The translations under genes were made by a program, and so were the position numbers. Source: Cryptomeria japonica (lineage: Eukaryota > Streptophyta > Pinopsida > Cupressales > Cupressaceae). Taken from it: a stretch of 64,000 bases of DNA. The stretch lies in the NCBI RefSeq assembly GCF_030272615.1, contig NC_081405.1:472988008-473052007 (forward strand). Reading direction: 5' to 3'. Under the pieces are notes generated by a model that was not told where the DNA came from, searched no databases, and worked only from the letters and a program-made list of their open reading frames with translations. Within the stretch, counting starts at the first letter, position 1. Each line of letters opens with the position of its first letter. This document shows positions 11,254-23,000 of the stretch, in pieces.

Positions 11254-11263
11254 CCTTTTATAG
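11254..11263 (-). promoter_or_regulatory. TATA box of LTR G
   Basis: The minus strand reads CTATAAAAGG about 815 bp before the 3' end. TATA boxes occur at nearly the same distance in D, E and I. Confidence 0.6.
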
Positions 11264-12049
11264 ATTTTACAATTCGAACCGGTGGCCAGGATTGACTGCA
11301 TCCAAGGGCCCCGATCTGCCTTCTAGAAGCTTGGTAGCTTTAACCCATGCCCCATTCAATTCTCAGTTATCCCTTCAACCACATTTTCAACTGCCTACCA
11401 CTATTTGGCATTAATTCGGTCAATTTGGTAGCTGGAGATAACTAACCTGTGTCCCCTCACTTTGAATCCACTAGACAGGGTCCACAGGCAGCTCTCTTTT
11501 TACAATAAACAATTTCAGTTTTTTAATCTGATTTTCTGGAATTTCTTCGAGAAGTGTATTCTTCTGAGAATGCACATTTTGTAGCACTCCATGTTCTTTG
11601 TCTTCGGTTTGGCTATTGGACTTCAACTTTTTGGTTTGGTGGTGTGCTTCCCCGTGCTTGGTTTTTTGATCCTGCGCTCTGCAGCGCGTTCCTCATTTTG
11701 CGTCCTGACGTCGCTCGCGGTCGCGTCTCCAATTTGCGTTTTAGGTGGACGCCTTAGCCTCTCTCGATGTCGTTGATTTAGCAAGCAATCGATTTTGACT
11801 TAAATTAAACATTTCGAAAAATTAAATAAATTAATTTATCAAACATTAAATTTTAGGTGATGTCAAGCTTTGAAAACGAAAGATGAAAGACGTTCACTTT
11901 TAAAATATAAGTCCCCTCCTTTGCAAAATTAGGGCCTTAGGATTAAAATGCTCGAGTTCTCACTTGGTTGACTCTTTGGCAAAACTCGATACTACATTGA
12001 AATGGACGGATTTCATTTGACCTTTAAAAGCTCCCTTATAAAACTCGAC

Positions 12050-13170
12050 ATCTTTGGCTCGAAATGTGCGATTTGGGGGCTAAACGTCTTAACCTTTTCG
12101 GCCTATTGAGCCTTTTGGTGATTCTACATTTGAAACCTTTTCGGCCTATTCTTCTTTTTGTGCGCTTTACCTCCTTTTCACTTTTTTGGGCAAATAGGGT
12201 GAATTGCACGATTTTGATCTTATAAGTTTTTCGGCCAAACGAAGGAAAATGCATGATTTTCTATTTCGAACCTCCTTCACCCAATGATTTTCGGGCCATT
12301 TGAGGAAAATGTGCGATTTGGATTCTTAGTTCGGCCCTTTGAAGATTTTTGCGCGATTTTGTTTAAGGCATTTTTTGACTTGGTCGAATTTCTTACTTCT
12401 TCAGTTCATTCTCAGCCTTTAAGGGGTATTTGTTATTTTCGGCTAAATGGTTCGAAATGCGACTCTAGATGGTCTTGGTCAGTTTCGGCCTTTGAAGCAA
12501 TTTTGGAGTTTAGAGCCTTTCGGCCTAAAACGTTACTTTGCGAGTTTGCACTTTTGTAATTTTCAGCTTGCAAACCAATTTTGCAAGGTTCTGATTTCAC
12601 TTTATATTTCGTCCTCATAATTAAATCACACGACTTGGCCCTTCTTTGCTATTTTCGGCCCCTTGCTTTCCTTTGCGTGATTTTGCTTGGTATTTCGTCC
12701 TACTAAGCCGATTTTAGAGTCTTTGCTTGCATTTTGGCCTTAGAGGCCGATTTTGAAAAAGTTGTTGGCTTGTTAAGTTAAAATGCAAACTTGATGTCTT
12801 TTCCCCCTTTTCGGCTTATGAGACCATTTTGATAGACTTGCGCGAGCTAGGGTTTACCTTTCATTTTCGGCTTTTTAGCCGATTTTGCGAGTTCTGAACT
12901 TTTCGGCTCGAAAGACTTCATGCGTGACTTAAAGTTTTGTTTCATTTAGACGCCCTCTTTGATTTCGGGTTTTCTGAGTTAATGGCGTGATTTCAATTCT
13001 AACTTTACAAAAATCACATTTCGCTCCTTCATTGATGATTTTCGGATTGATGGGGCTTTTTGCACTATTTTCTCCTTCTCCTTACATTTCGGCCCTATGA
13101 GCCGATCTATGAGCTTTTGAACTTTGTCTCTATCCATTTTCGGCTTGAAGGCCGAATTTGCGATTTTGAA
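12050..13170. repeat. Array of short TTTTCGGC...GCCGATTTT palindromes in G
   Basis: About 18 irregular units, 35-80 bp apart, built around TTTTCGGCCT and, where complete, a mirrored AGCCGATTTTGCG (good examples at 12866, 13086 and 13138). Several include GCGCGATTTT. The array lies near the 5' end of the LTR as read on its coding strand. Confidence 0.7.
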
Positions 13171-13271
13171 GCCTTCCCAACTTCTTTTCATTGGTAGCTT
13201 TCTCCTACAAGGGCAGACAAACATGGGGGTCCCGTCAAGATTGGGGTGTGTGCAGAACACACAACACCTCC

Positions 13272-13620
13272 CTTAATGGTCATTTTACTAACTATCCTAC
13301 AAAAGACTTGACATAATCTGTAGTTCATTTGGCCATGAATGCATAGAAGGCTGCCCCCTTCTCCTTAGAACGCTTTGCGACATGAGCCTGCTGCTGAGAC
13401 CCTCCTTGGTTTTGCAGAACTTCTGGATATGACCAAGTTTACCGCAATCCTTCCAACATGATTTTGGGTAACAAAGCTATCCCTCCCTTTATCTAGAGAC
13501 ACCGAGATTAGCTTCTAAAAAAACTTAGATTTTTGTTGACAAAATAATCGACAGAAAATCGACACCACGATTTTGTGGAAAAGTCGGCAAACCCTCCACC
13601 ATGATTTTTTTTGGAAAAAA
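13272..13620 (-). mobile_element. Second TRIM/Copia copy, internal part with Gag zinc knuckle
   Basis: Continues the copy interrupted at 10446. It matches the internal region 1199-1430 of the first TRIM. At 13414-13458 the minus strand encodes CWKDCGKLGHIQKFC, a Copia-type Gag zinc knuckle with one extra residue in the first loop (C-x3-C-x4-H-x4-C). No other Copia domain is present, so this is either a larger TRIM variant or a truncated parent element. Confidence 0.6.
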
Positions 13621-14185
13621 TTAGAAAACCTACCACCATAATTTTCTACATGCAATATATCTTTGTCTTTAATTCAATGTGAGTGATCTCGACCAATGAT
13701 TGCAGGGTTTATAATTTTAAGACAAGTTTTCTCTCATCTTTCATCACTTGAGAACTTAACATATATTAAGATAAGGATTAGAAGCATGACACAATGCAAT
13801 ATTCTTTTCTAAGTAAATTCACTCCTCTTTGGTTCATTCTAGTTATTCTCATATCCTAGATTGACCAAAAATAGAAATCTCACGATGATAGGAATATGTT
13901 TATAGTAATCATAGATACTGATGGAGTCGACATGCCAAACATGGAGCAGACATGCCAAACATGGAGCATACACATAAAAACACGAAGTATACACATGAAT
14001 ATATGCAAACATGAAGCATACATGTGAATATATGCTTTGCTAGATCCCTTCTCTTTGACTAGAATGTATCTATAGATTTATCCTTGTATCCAAACACATT
14101 AGGGTTTGGGGAAGGAGACATGATAGGTCCGCTTGAAGCCACTCCTACATTAAGCTCAAGAGTGTGCAATCTTTCAATCATGGCA
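13621..14185. other. Unassigned, with a small degenerate repeat
   Basis: No gene recognised. At 13920-14040 a 15-25-bp unit (GACATGCCAAACATGGAGCA, then ACATGAAGCATACA variants) is repeated about five times. Confidence 0.4.
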
Positions 14186-14189
14186 GGTT

Positions 14190-14895
14190 GCTTGTTATCC
14201 CATAAGCGGTAGGAATGTCCAACTATGACCAGTTCCATCCCTTGGGGTAATCATTCTTCCACAAGTGGCAGGAACGTCCAACTATGGCCAGTTCCATTCC
14301 TTGGGGTAATCATTATTCCACAAGCCGTAGGAGCGTCCAACTATGATTAGTTCCATCCCTTGGAGTAATGATTATTCCACAAGTGGTAGGAATGTCCAAC
14401 TATGACTAGTTCCATCCCTTGGGGTAATCATTATTCCACAAGCAGCAGGAACGTCCAACTATGACCCCTTCCATCCCTCGGGGTAATCATTATTCCACAA
14501 GAGGCAGGAATGCCCAACTATGACTAGTACCATCCCTTGGGGTAATCTAACTTGCTTCTTATCCCACAAGCGACAGATCGTCTAACTATGACCAATTCCA
14601 TTTGTTGGGGTAATCTATTGTTTTTGATCCCACAAGTAGCAGGAATGTCCAACTATGACCGTTTCCATCCCTTGGGGTAATCTAACTTGCTTCTTATCCC
14701 ACAAGCGATAGGAACGTCCAACTGATTAGTTTCATCCCTTGGGGTAATTTATTCGCCTCTTGCTCAACAAGTGGCAGGAACGTCCAACAATGACTAGTTC
14801 CATCCCTTTGGGGTATTCTATTCACCTCTTGCCCTGCAAGTGGCAGGAACGTCCAACAATGACTAGTTCCATCCCTTGGGGTAGTCTACTTAGTT
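14190..14895. repeat. Tandem array of about 65-bp units
   Basis: About eleven head-to-tail units share CACAAGNGGCAGGAACGTC, CAACTATGAC and TTCCATCCCTTGGGGTAATC. Unit length varies from about 62 to 70 bp. The final two units are most similar to each other. The frame is open only by chance in places. It is probably a minisatellite within an old retroelement leader or LTR. Confidence 0.85.
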
Positions 14896-15169
14896 CGGTG
14901 GAGTCGGTAAACCGCATCTCCATATCTTATTTCCTCCAAATAGGGTTAGGAACATTAATTCAATCATATGATATATCTAATTTCATTAATGGTGTTCAAC
15001 CATAAAGTGTTAGGATAAGGAGGTAGGATACACATCTATGTTTCTATGGGGAAGTTTCAATTTGACATGTTACAAATTTTATCATGTAGATCCGTTGGAT
15101 AATTTGTTTCTAGATTTTGAGGATGCAAGGGTGCCTTAACCACTAGATTTGTTCATCCACAAAGCTCCA
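14896..15169. other. Unassigned spacer
   Basis: Nothing recognisable; possibly degenerate sequence following the Gag relic read on the minus strand. Confidence 0.4.
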
Positions 15170-15714
15170 TTTGTTTGTTGTCCTTTCTTCCTTTGATTGG
15201 ATGATTTTAAGATCTCCTTCATTGTACCTTATTTTCTTGTTTGGGTTTTCTTCTCTCTTTTCCTCTTTCTCTATTGGAAATTGCTTCTATATTATGGGCT
15301 TGGCTTCTTTTCCCACATATATGCCTTGGTTCCCATTTTTCTTTACATTTGAAACACAAGTTTTTCTTTTTATCTTTTAGATTACAAATGCATCCATGTC
15401 TCCATTCATCTTTGCATTTGTAGCACACCTTTTTCTCTCTACACTTGTCTTGCTCACAAATATGTCCAAGCCTCCATTTTCCCTTGCATTGGAAGCAAAA
15501 GTTCTTGCTTCTTAAGTCATCACAGTCATCTCTAGAGATAAAAGCTCTTTTATGCCCTTCCTTATCAAATAAGGTTTTGTCTTTTGATATTGTGTGTTTA
15601 GAGTATCCCTTTTTCCTTGTTTGGGCAGCATCAAGTCGTGTGGCTTTTAGGATTGCCTCTTGGAGTGTGGTTGGGTCGAAGGCACTTACAAGGCCACAGA
15701 TTGTACTTGATAAC
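15170..15714 (-). pseudogene. gag: Gypsy Gag relic with three tandem zinc motifs
   Basis: The minus strand, read from 15714 down, gives the end of a Retrotrans_gag domain (FDPTTLQEAILKATRLDAAQ), a basic linker, and three zinc motifs: CFQCKGKWRLGHIC, CYKCKDEWRHGCIC and CFKCKEKWEPRHIC. The first and third fit C-x2-C-x7-H-x-C, the form common in plant Gypsy Gag (compare CFRCG...GHxC); the middle one has its histidine shifted by one position. Having three is unusual. The 5' end is cut at 15714 by the LTR of element B. No protease follows in a recognisable form. Confidence 0.7.
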
Positions 15715-16982
15715 TGTTGTCACAAAAGCTTGCACCCTTGCTGAGCTATCAACTCAACAACCTCGTGAAACATGGAAACAACCCCGAAGTGTGGGACCTT
15801 GCGCAAGGGGGTTGAATCTTCGGAGAAGGCCGACTTCCTTCTCAAACCAAGTGCAGGTGTTGAATCAACTCAACACTTCGAATCTTACTTCTAAGCCTAT
15901 CCTAACAACTTGCAGGGGAAAAGGGAAGAGAGAAACGCTTAAAATGAAAGGAGGTGATGCACCAAGATAAGAGATGTTTCTCTCCCCACTTGAAATGGCA
16001 CAAAGAATCAACTGAAATACCCAGGATATGCACAAACTTCAGTTGCATGAATGACCTCAACTCATGTATGGAGGTTAGAACTTGCTGAATGTCAAGAGGG
16101 GAGAAGGTTTCCCACAAGTCACACCCAGAAACAGGTTAACACAACATATATGTGAAAGAAAGCCACAAACATACACTTATAATGAAGGTAAGAACACATA
16201 CACAACATTCATAAATTGAAGGTAGGCAAGAATGATGATTTCAATTCATTATAAGACCAATGGCCAAACTTATAGTTGCAGAAATGCAAGATAAATACAA
16301 GTTTTTAAGAGAAGTGAAAGAGCATAGAGTAGCTCAAGCTAGCAGGGAGAGAACCCTTTACAATGAGGCCTAACAGCCTTATATAGAAAACTCGTTGTAA
16401 GGAAGCAGAAGAAAGGAACTTTGGAACCTCGGGGTTATGGAGTTCCGGGGAAGAGAAGAAGAGAAGGCAAAGGGAAGAAACTTTGGAACCTCGGGGTTTC
16501 GGAGTTCCGGGGAAGAGAGAAAAGGAACCAAGAAAAGGAACTTCGGAACCTCGGGGTTTCGGAGTTCCGGGGAAGAGAGAAAAGGAAGCAAAGGAAAGGA
16601 ACTTTGGAACCTCAGGGTTCCGGAGTTTCGGGGAAGAGAGAAAAGGAGGCTAAGGAAAGGAACTTCGGAACCTTTGGGTTCGGGAGTTCCGGACGAAGGG
16701 ACTTCCTCCAGACAAGACAACACTTCACACTTCATAATTCCATTGCTTCTCTCCTTGATCAACTGGGGCAGCACTGGTCCATGGAACATATCTCTGATCG
16801 GTTCTCACTGATGGACCAAGGATGTCATAAAATGACAACATTTTTGACGACCTCTGCGAGATGCTTGCCTGCTAAGCATGAAGTCCAGAAGCCTTGAGCA
16901 TCCATTGGGCACTGAGTCATTGAAAAGGCCCAAAACATGTGTGCACCATCACTTGGAGGGAAACTAGAAGCTAGAGCTCACA
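15715..16982 (-). repeat. Element B 3' LTR (probable)
   Basis: Lies directly downstream of B integrase on the minus strand, after a purine-rich AAGAGGG. The minus strand begins TGTGAGCTCTAG and ends TGACAACA, giving TG/CA ends and 1,268 bp. A TATA box (minus CTATATAAGG, 16377-16386) sits just downstream of a 60-bp repeat array. The matching 5' LTR is not in the window, so the ends are inferred from motifs alone. Confidence 0.55.
16413..16705 (-). repeat. Five-unit 60-bp array upstream of the LTR B TATA box
   Basis: Units start near 16413, 16475, 16535, 16595 and 16655. Each contains GGAACCTCGGGG followed by a mirrored GGAGTTCC, able to form a small hairpin, then an AAGAGAGAAAAGGA spacer. The position, about 30 bp upstream of the TATA box on the minus strand, suggests promoter or enhancer repeats. 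Confidence 0.75.
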
Positions 16983-17070
16983 CCCTCTTAAGGAGAATGT
17001 GGCAGGTGTGCAAGCACTTATGAAAGCAGACCAACTTCTAGTCTAATATTTGCATAGTCGTCAACACCCT

Positions 17071-18201
17071 TTAGAAGCAGGGCTTGAGATGAATCCCATT
17101 CATTGGGATTGGAAGAACTTCGCCATCAAGCTTGGAGAGATGAAATGCATTGGCCTCCTTGCAACTAGTGATGACATATGGACCACTCCAAATAGCATCA
17201 AATTTGGAGTGTCGCCCAGCTTTGGCTCTGTCTGCATCCCACTTTAGAACTAGATCTCCCTCTTTGAAGACCCTATTAGTAGCCTTTTTGTCAAAAACTC
17301 TCTTGACCTGTTCTTGATGAGTCTCAAGCGTATGCATAGCCTAATCTCTAACCTCCTCCAGCTCCATTAGCTCAACTAGCCTTACTGTCATGGCATCATT
17401 CTCTGTCAATTCCAGCTGATGTGCTAGTTCAAGAGAGGGCAACTCTAGGGAAGTTGGGAGTCTTGCTTCTTTCCCATATACCAGCATGAAAGGGGAGTTA
17501 CTGATCGCGCTCTTGGGTGTGATCCTTTCAGCCCATAAGGCTGTCCTCAACTTAGTGTGCCACGACCTCTGGTTGTCTTCAATCGTCCTTTTGATTATCC
17601 TGATGAGGTTCTTGTTGGAAGATTCAGCTAAGCCATTACCCTGAGGTTAATAATTAGATGACATCTTCAAGTATACACCATGCTTCACTGCCCACGAATT
17701 GATTTGGGTTCCAACAAATGCCTTGGCATTGTGATATGATGGTGGAGGGGACACCGAATCTTGTCACAATTCCATCAAGGAATTCCAATACTGAGGCCTC
17801 AGTCGCATCCCTCAATGCAACTGCCTCTGTCCACCTAGTGAAGTAATCGATTGCGGCCAAGATCCACTTGTGGCCAGCACTAGAAGGTGGATTTATTATG
17901 CCAATGAAGTCTAAACCCCATTGCGCGAATGGTTGATCTGCTCGGATAGAGTGAAGAGGTAGGGCAGCTAGTCTTTGCTTTCCAGAGAAAAAGCACATTT
18001 CTTGCAATTTTTCACCCATCTATGTGAGTCATTGAATAAGGATGGCCAGTAATAACCAGCGCTCATTATCTTGATAGCTATAGTCCTTGCAGAGAAGTGG
18101 CCCCCTGAAGAGCCATCATGAAATTCTTCTAACAATCTGCTGACTTGATTTTGCTCGATACATCTTAACAAGACTCCAGTCTTTTCGAAAAAGGGTGCCA
18201 T
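17071..18201 (-). pseudogene. int: Element B integrase (frameshifted)
   Basis: Minus-strand integrase in pieces. The HHCC zinc module is at 17968-18201 (H and H in FHDGSSGGHFSA, then CKKC). The core is at 17654-18019 with LDFIGIINPPSSAGHKWILA and FTRWTEAVAL. The second catalytic aspartate region reads ISQCQG and runs out of frame. The region of the last catalytic residue (PQGNGLAESSNK) follows around 17620 in another frame after a stop. The C-terminal domain spans 17341-17550 and 17071-17337 (GDLVLKWDADRAKAGRHSKF, DAIWSGPYVI, ending at LKPCF). No chromodomain, so this is not a chromovirus of the element A type. The 3' end adjoins the probable LTR at 16982. Confidence 0.85.
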
Positions 18202-19579
18202 CCACTAAGACATAGGGGATGGATTGCAACCTGAAATGCCTTCTTTTGGTCCTGTCCAGACCTTGGGGGTATCTACCTTCCATTAAGAAGGTGGTCATGT
18301 CACTTACCCAATTGAATTGAGTGTTGCTGTTAGTTGGTTGATTCTCTTGTAACACAAGGGCGACCTCTGAAGTAGTCTCAAAAGATGAGACAAGCTGTTC
18401 ACATAGGCCCTTGCCTCTTACAAGCTTGGTGATCTTGATGTTGATGTCGTATTCCATGACCCTGGTTATCCACCCAACCCTCTTCTCATTGATGTCCTTG
18501 TTTAGAAGGAAGTCCTTGACACTTGCATGTGCAACTAAGAGCTGGATCTTGTTGTTAGACAACATGTGTCTGAACTTTTTCAATGCCCTTACAACAGTGA
18601 GGCCTGCTTCTCTACATAGCTATACTTAAGCTCATAGTCCTTTAACCCCTCACTAAAGAAAGCAATAGGTTGCTCCAAATTATCATCGTTCAGTTGTGTT
18701 AGGACAACTGAGATGCTGGATTCTCCTTCGAAGGTATAGAGGATAAAATCCCTTTCATAGTTATGGTTGACAAGAGTAGGGGCCTCAACAATTGCTTGTT
18801 TATTCTCTTCAAAACCGGCCCTTCCCTCCTTGGTCCAACTGAAAACCAAATTTTTCTTCAACATGGAGGTGAGGGGTTTTACCATGGTGACAAGGTTGGG
18901 AATGAACCTCCTCACAAAGTTGATCCTACCAAGGAAACTTTGCAATCCCTTCTTGTGACTGGGGAGTGGGAGAGAAAGAGTAGCCTCCACTCGCTCTGGA
19001 TCAATGGTCAAGCCCTCCTTGCATACAATGTGTCCTAGCAATCTTCCTTGATCAGTAGCAAATACACACTTGATAGGGTTCAAGGACACACCATACTCCC
19101 TGAATTTCATGAACACTTGCTCAAGATGACCAAGATGGTCAACTGCATGCTTTGAATAAACAGTTATGTCGTCAAGGTATATAAGCACAAACTTTGCTAA
19201 TACACCCTTGAAAGCCATGTCCAGTGCTCTTTGAAATGTGGCACCTGCATTGGTTAGCCCAAAAGGCATCTTACAATAAGCATAGGTACCCCACTTAGTA
19301 GTAAATGTAGTCTTGTATTGGTCTATTTCTTGGACTAAAATTTGATTGTAGCCTGAATACCCATCCAAGAATGAAAATCTTTCGGAGCCACTGACCCTTT
19401 GGAGCATCTGCTCCATGGAGGGAAGGGAATAATGATCCTTGAGGGAAGCTCTATTGAGGTCCCTAAAGTCTACATAGTCTAATTTCCCCATTCTTCTTCC
19501 TTACAGGGACAAGGTTGGCCACCCCTGAGGAGTGCTTGGTAGGGAAGATGATATTGGCTTCTATGAGCTTGGTCAACTC
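18116..19579 (-). pseudogene. RT: Element B reverse transcriptase and RNase H, 3' portion
   Basis: Minus strand. RT shows VDFRDLNRASLKDHYSLPSM, RFSFLDGYSGYNQI, MPFGLTNAGATFQRALD and the active site IYLDDITVYSK in a 300-codon open frame (18589-19491). The connection and RNase H domains follow (VVLTQLNDDNLEQPIAFFSE, then KFRHMLSNNKIQLLVAHASV in the frame 18116-18583). Upstream of 19491 the frame continues a short way as KHSSGVANLVP and is cut at 19579 by element C. The missing start lies at 39703-39835. AACTC occurs on both sides, so C's insertion explains the break exactly. Confidence 0.9.
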
Positions 19580-19928
19580 TGTTTAGTCCTTAATGTAAGG
19601 TTGGTGAATGAACAGATAACACAGTGTTTTCCACACGTACCAAATACTTATGTAACAAAACAGTCATACATCACAGCATAAATAACAATGATACCAGTTA
19701 GATCAGAAGAGTTATATCTTTATTCAAGTGTCTAGAATGTCCATACATAATCTCCCTTGCCGAGGTTCCAACCAAACAATATATAGACTCGACGGTTGGT
19801 CAAGTTGCCAACCGTCACCAACTCCCGACTACTCGACGGGAACCTCTCAGCGACAAACATAATCATAAACACAACATAACACACTTATAAATATTATTCT
19901 TACTAACATACGTTATTTACCCCTAACA
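19580..19928 (-). repeat. Element C 3' LTR
   Basis: 349 bp, TGTTTAGTCC to CCCCTAACA on the plus strand, matching 39354-39702. Preceded on the plus strand by target duplication AACTC. Confidence 0.95.
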
Positions 19929-19950
19929 ATAGCATCCCCCCAAAACGTAG
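19929..19950 (-). promoter_or_regulatory. Element C polypurine tract
   Basis: The minus strand reads TTTTGGGGGGATGCTAT directly before the 3' LTR. Confidence 0.75.
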
Positions 19951-20000
19951 TCATCTTCCAGACGACTAAGACAAGAAAAGATGAAATATATAAAACATAA

Positions 20001-23000
20001 CTAGGACCGAGAAGAGGGAGGAGGCGTCCCTGTAGCGGCCGCAGGAGGAGGTTGTTGTCCGGCGTGAAGTTTCAGGTTCTTTTCTGTCAGCAGCTGCCGT
20101 TCCCGTGCTTTCTTTACCATGTGAGCCACTTCTAGTAGCTTTTTATCTTTTTGTTCTAGCTGTGAGGTGAGCTTTGCCACTTGGGCCGCTAGTGCCTGCG
20201 CCTCCTTCTCCTGTATGCTGCAACGGGCCTCATAGGTGGTCATCTTCATTTCCATCTTCCTCAGGTTCCTTTCCACTGTAGCTAACTGTGCTTGCTTTTC
20301 GCGTTCCTTCTCCAGTGTTGTTATGTGCATCTGCTGAGCTTCTTGCTCCACCTGGTGCTGCCGCATTTGTAAGTACACATCCCGGAAGGCCCTCTCCATG
20401 CTGCAGAAGGTGGTGCCCAAGGTTCCCATGCCTCCCACCAGGTGCCTGTGGGTCCAATTTTGAATCATCTCTGGCGTACTATGGTCCGGCCACCCTTGCT
20501 GCTTGAAGTGGCGCGCGAACTCATCCGTACACCCCATAGTCATGAAGTGACACAACTGTGTAGCGTCGGCTGAATTGCAGGCCTCCATCTGTCCAGTAAG
20601 CTGTGCCATGCTGCGTGCAACATCGGAGAGCCCCTGTAGCTCTCCCAAGAATCGTCAGAGTGAGCCTGCTGGATCACTCGGATTTGGTGGGGTGATGTGG
20701 AGCCCTGCGAGTGCTCCCTCCGGTCCATTGCTCTGCTTGTCACTCCCTGGGTTCTGATGCTCTTGATCAGCGGGTCTCCCTCTGTCCAGGTCTGAGATAG
20801 TAATATCTCTGTCTAGAGTCATGCGCGCCCCAATGGCCATGTTATGCGGTGCAGGGGAGGGGGGAAGGTGCGGGGCGAGTGCGAACTGCCCTAGCCATCC
20901 ATCCAGCGAGGCGTCTATATCTTCGTCCGTGAGAGTATCCAGTGCTGCCATTGCCTCCAGGTCATCCTCAGTCATCCCTATATTCCCTGTCTCCTTCCTT
21001 GTTGGAGTTGTACTAGTACCTGCTGGGGTCGTACCAGTATCTGCTCGGACCGTACCAATATCTGATGAACCTGTACCAGTGCATGTACAGTACCAGTTCC
21101 TGTTGGGACCATACAGGTACATGCTCCTGCTGGTACCGTACCAATACTTGCCAATGTTGTACCAGTACCTGTTGGTACAGTACCATTGTCTGTCGTACCC
21201 AAGTTTGCCGTACCAATGTCTGTCATACCCTATGTGGTTTCTGCTGCAAGTACGACCAAGTTGATCTGTGGTAGTGATACCCGTCGCTGTGCTGGTGGTT
21301 CCCCTTCGTTGATTTTTCGGAACAACACCCTTACTGGTCGTACGTCTCCCATGGGGCTGGCCACCGCAAGCGCTTCCTGTGGTACCAAGTGTGTCGAGGA
21401 TAATTTCAAAGGTGTGAACTTTACCCTTGTATTTTTCCATTGGGCCCGTAACCCTCCATGTTGTTCCTTCTCTTCCTGTTGCTGCAACTCTGTTTCCCCT
21501 TCCTCCTCTACAACTGCGTGTCCTGCCAGATGGGACCCCTCGTCACCACTTTCCTGCTCCTCAGTCTCTTCCACCTCCTCTGAATCCTCTGCGTTGCTGA
21601 CATCTTCGACCTCTATAGATGCATCCAGTTTTCTTCTCTTTTTTGTCGGTTGCACGGTGTCACCTAGTGTGTCCAAGTGGGTATAGTAATACATGGTAGT
21701 TTTATTTGGTTCCACCCGTCTGCACGGTTCGAAGGTTCCCCACATTTTTGGTGGTACTTGCTGGCGTACGGTGTCCAGAAATAAGCTGATAACATGATGG
21801 CACATGTAGAACGTCTTGTGTTCCAGTCTCAGAAAATCATGGATTCGTTCTGCCAGGAGTTGCCCCCAATTGTACACCCTCCCACATTTAATCCCATTCA
21901 TTAATCCTATCATCTAGATAGCTATGTCAGATGCACGACTGGCTCCGGTAAGGCGACTTTTGACCAGGTCCATTAACATCCTCCATTCTCCTGGTGCGAT
22001 AAACGCACGCTTCATTCCTCTGCCGTCGGCCTAGGCACTTTTCCACTGTTCCTTCGTGAGATCGTCTCTGCATACCAAATCCATCAACAATTTCTTTTTT
22101 TCCTTGGTGAGTTTTTTGGTTGGTTTGGCCACAGATGCCCCTTTTTCGGGTATACCAAATACCCTCCTGAAATCCTCTAGTTTAAACGAAACTCGCACTG
22201 TGCACCCTTGTAACTGAATGATTGAAGCTCGTTCCTGTGGGTTGTATCCGGATACCATGGTACATAGAACTGCTCGAAATCCTTAATGCTGAATGTGGGC
22301 ATTTGGATGGCATGGTCGACCTGGGCCTTCCTGAGAGACTCCTTAATCACATGGTCCGAAGGGGTTTCTTCCCACCAAGTACGACATTCACTGCCGGTGA
22401 CACTTTCAAACGCTACATTCTTTGTTGTGAGCTCCTCTGGATCCTTCTGAGCCTTTGATCGGTTCCTGACTTTCTTGCTACTGGTTGGTTTTGCAGTCAT
22501 GGCTACACTGTAACTGCCCTGTTTTACTTTCCGTCCTTTGACCCGTTCATGGTCGTTATTATAACTGTCGGAAAGAGTGTTTCGCCAGTTTGTACAGCGC
22601 ATTGTACCACGCATGGTTTTCTTGTAGTACAACTTCCCTAATGTGCTTTGCCAGACGACCCTCTTGCTTCTTATATCTGCCTTTTGCCTGCTTGTACGGA
22701 CTATTGCGTACTGGTCTTCGTACGATACCGTATGGTACTTGTTTTCTTGTTCGTACGACTTCCTTCTTCCCTGCGTCAGCCGCCGAACACTGGTGTACAT
22801 GCTCCTTAGCTGACTGTACGGTATGTGTTGAGCTCCGTATGGAATATGGCACTGAGGTTGTCTGCTGTACGGGATACTTCATCGACTTTGCTGCCCATCG
22901 TACGAACCAAGTACGGCCACCGTACGCCGCACACCTTCCCTCTGGATGCTCCCCTTATACCCTACACTGTACGATTTATTCGATAGACTGCTTTTCCTTG

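Larger units (their letters stand above)
10447..13266 (-). mobile_element. Insertion G: ORF-less member of the giant-LTR family
   Basis: 2,820 bp without terminal repeats. The minus strand begins TGTTGTGTGTTC and ends ACACGTCAACA, the same ends as D and E. Flanks are GCTCC (10442-10446) and CCTCC (13267-13271), a 5-bp target duplication with one change. Removing it restores the TRIM polypurine tract. The last 300 bp are clearly homologous to E (shared TTCTATTCTG, AGCATTAGGGATTCC-like and CGCAGTCAAGA-like segments on the minus strand). A TATA box lies 815 bp from the 3' end. The region that holds a 1,200-residue gene in D and E is missing, but a palindrome array is present. I read it as a solo LTR of a shorter subfamily. 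Confidence 0.75.

Noticed and set aside
16379-16897. Repetitive Arg/Glu/Gly-rich open frames on both strands
   Set aside because: They are produced by the 60-bp array in the LTR of B, open in several frames at once.
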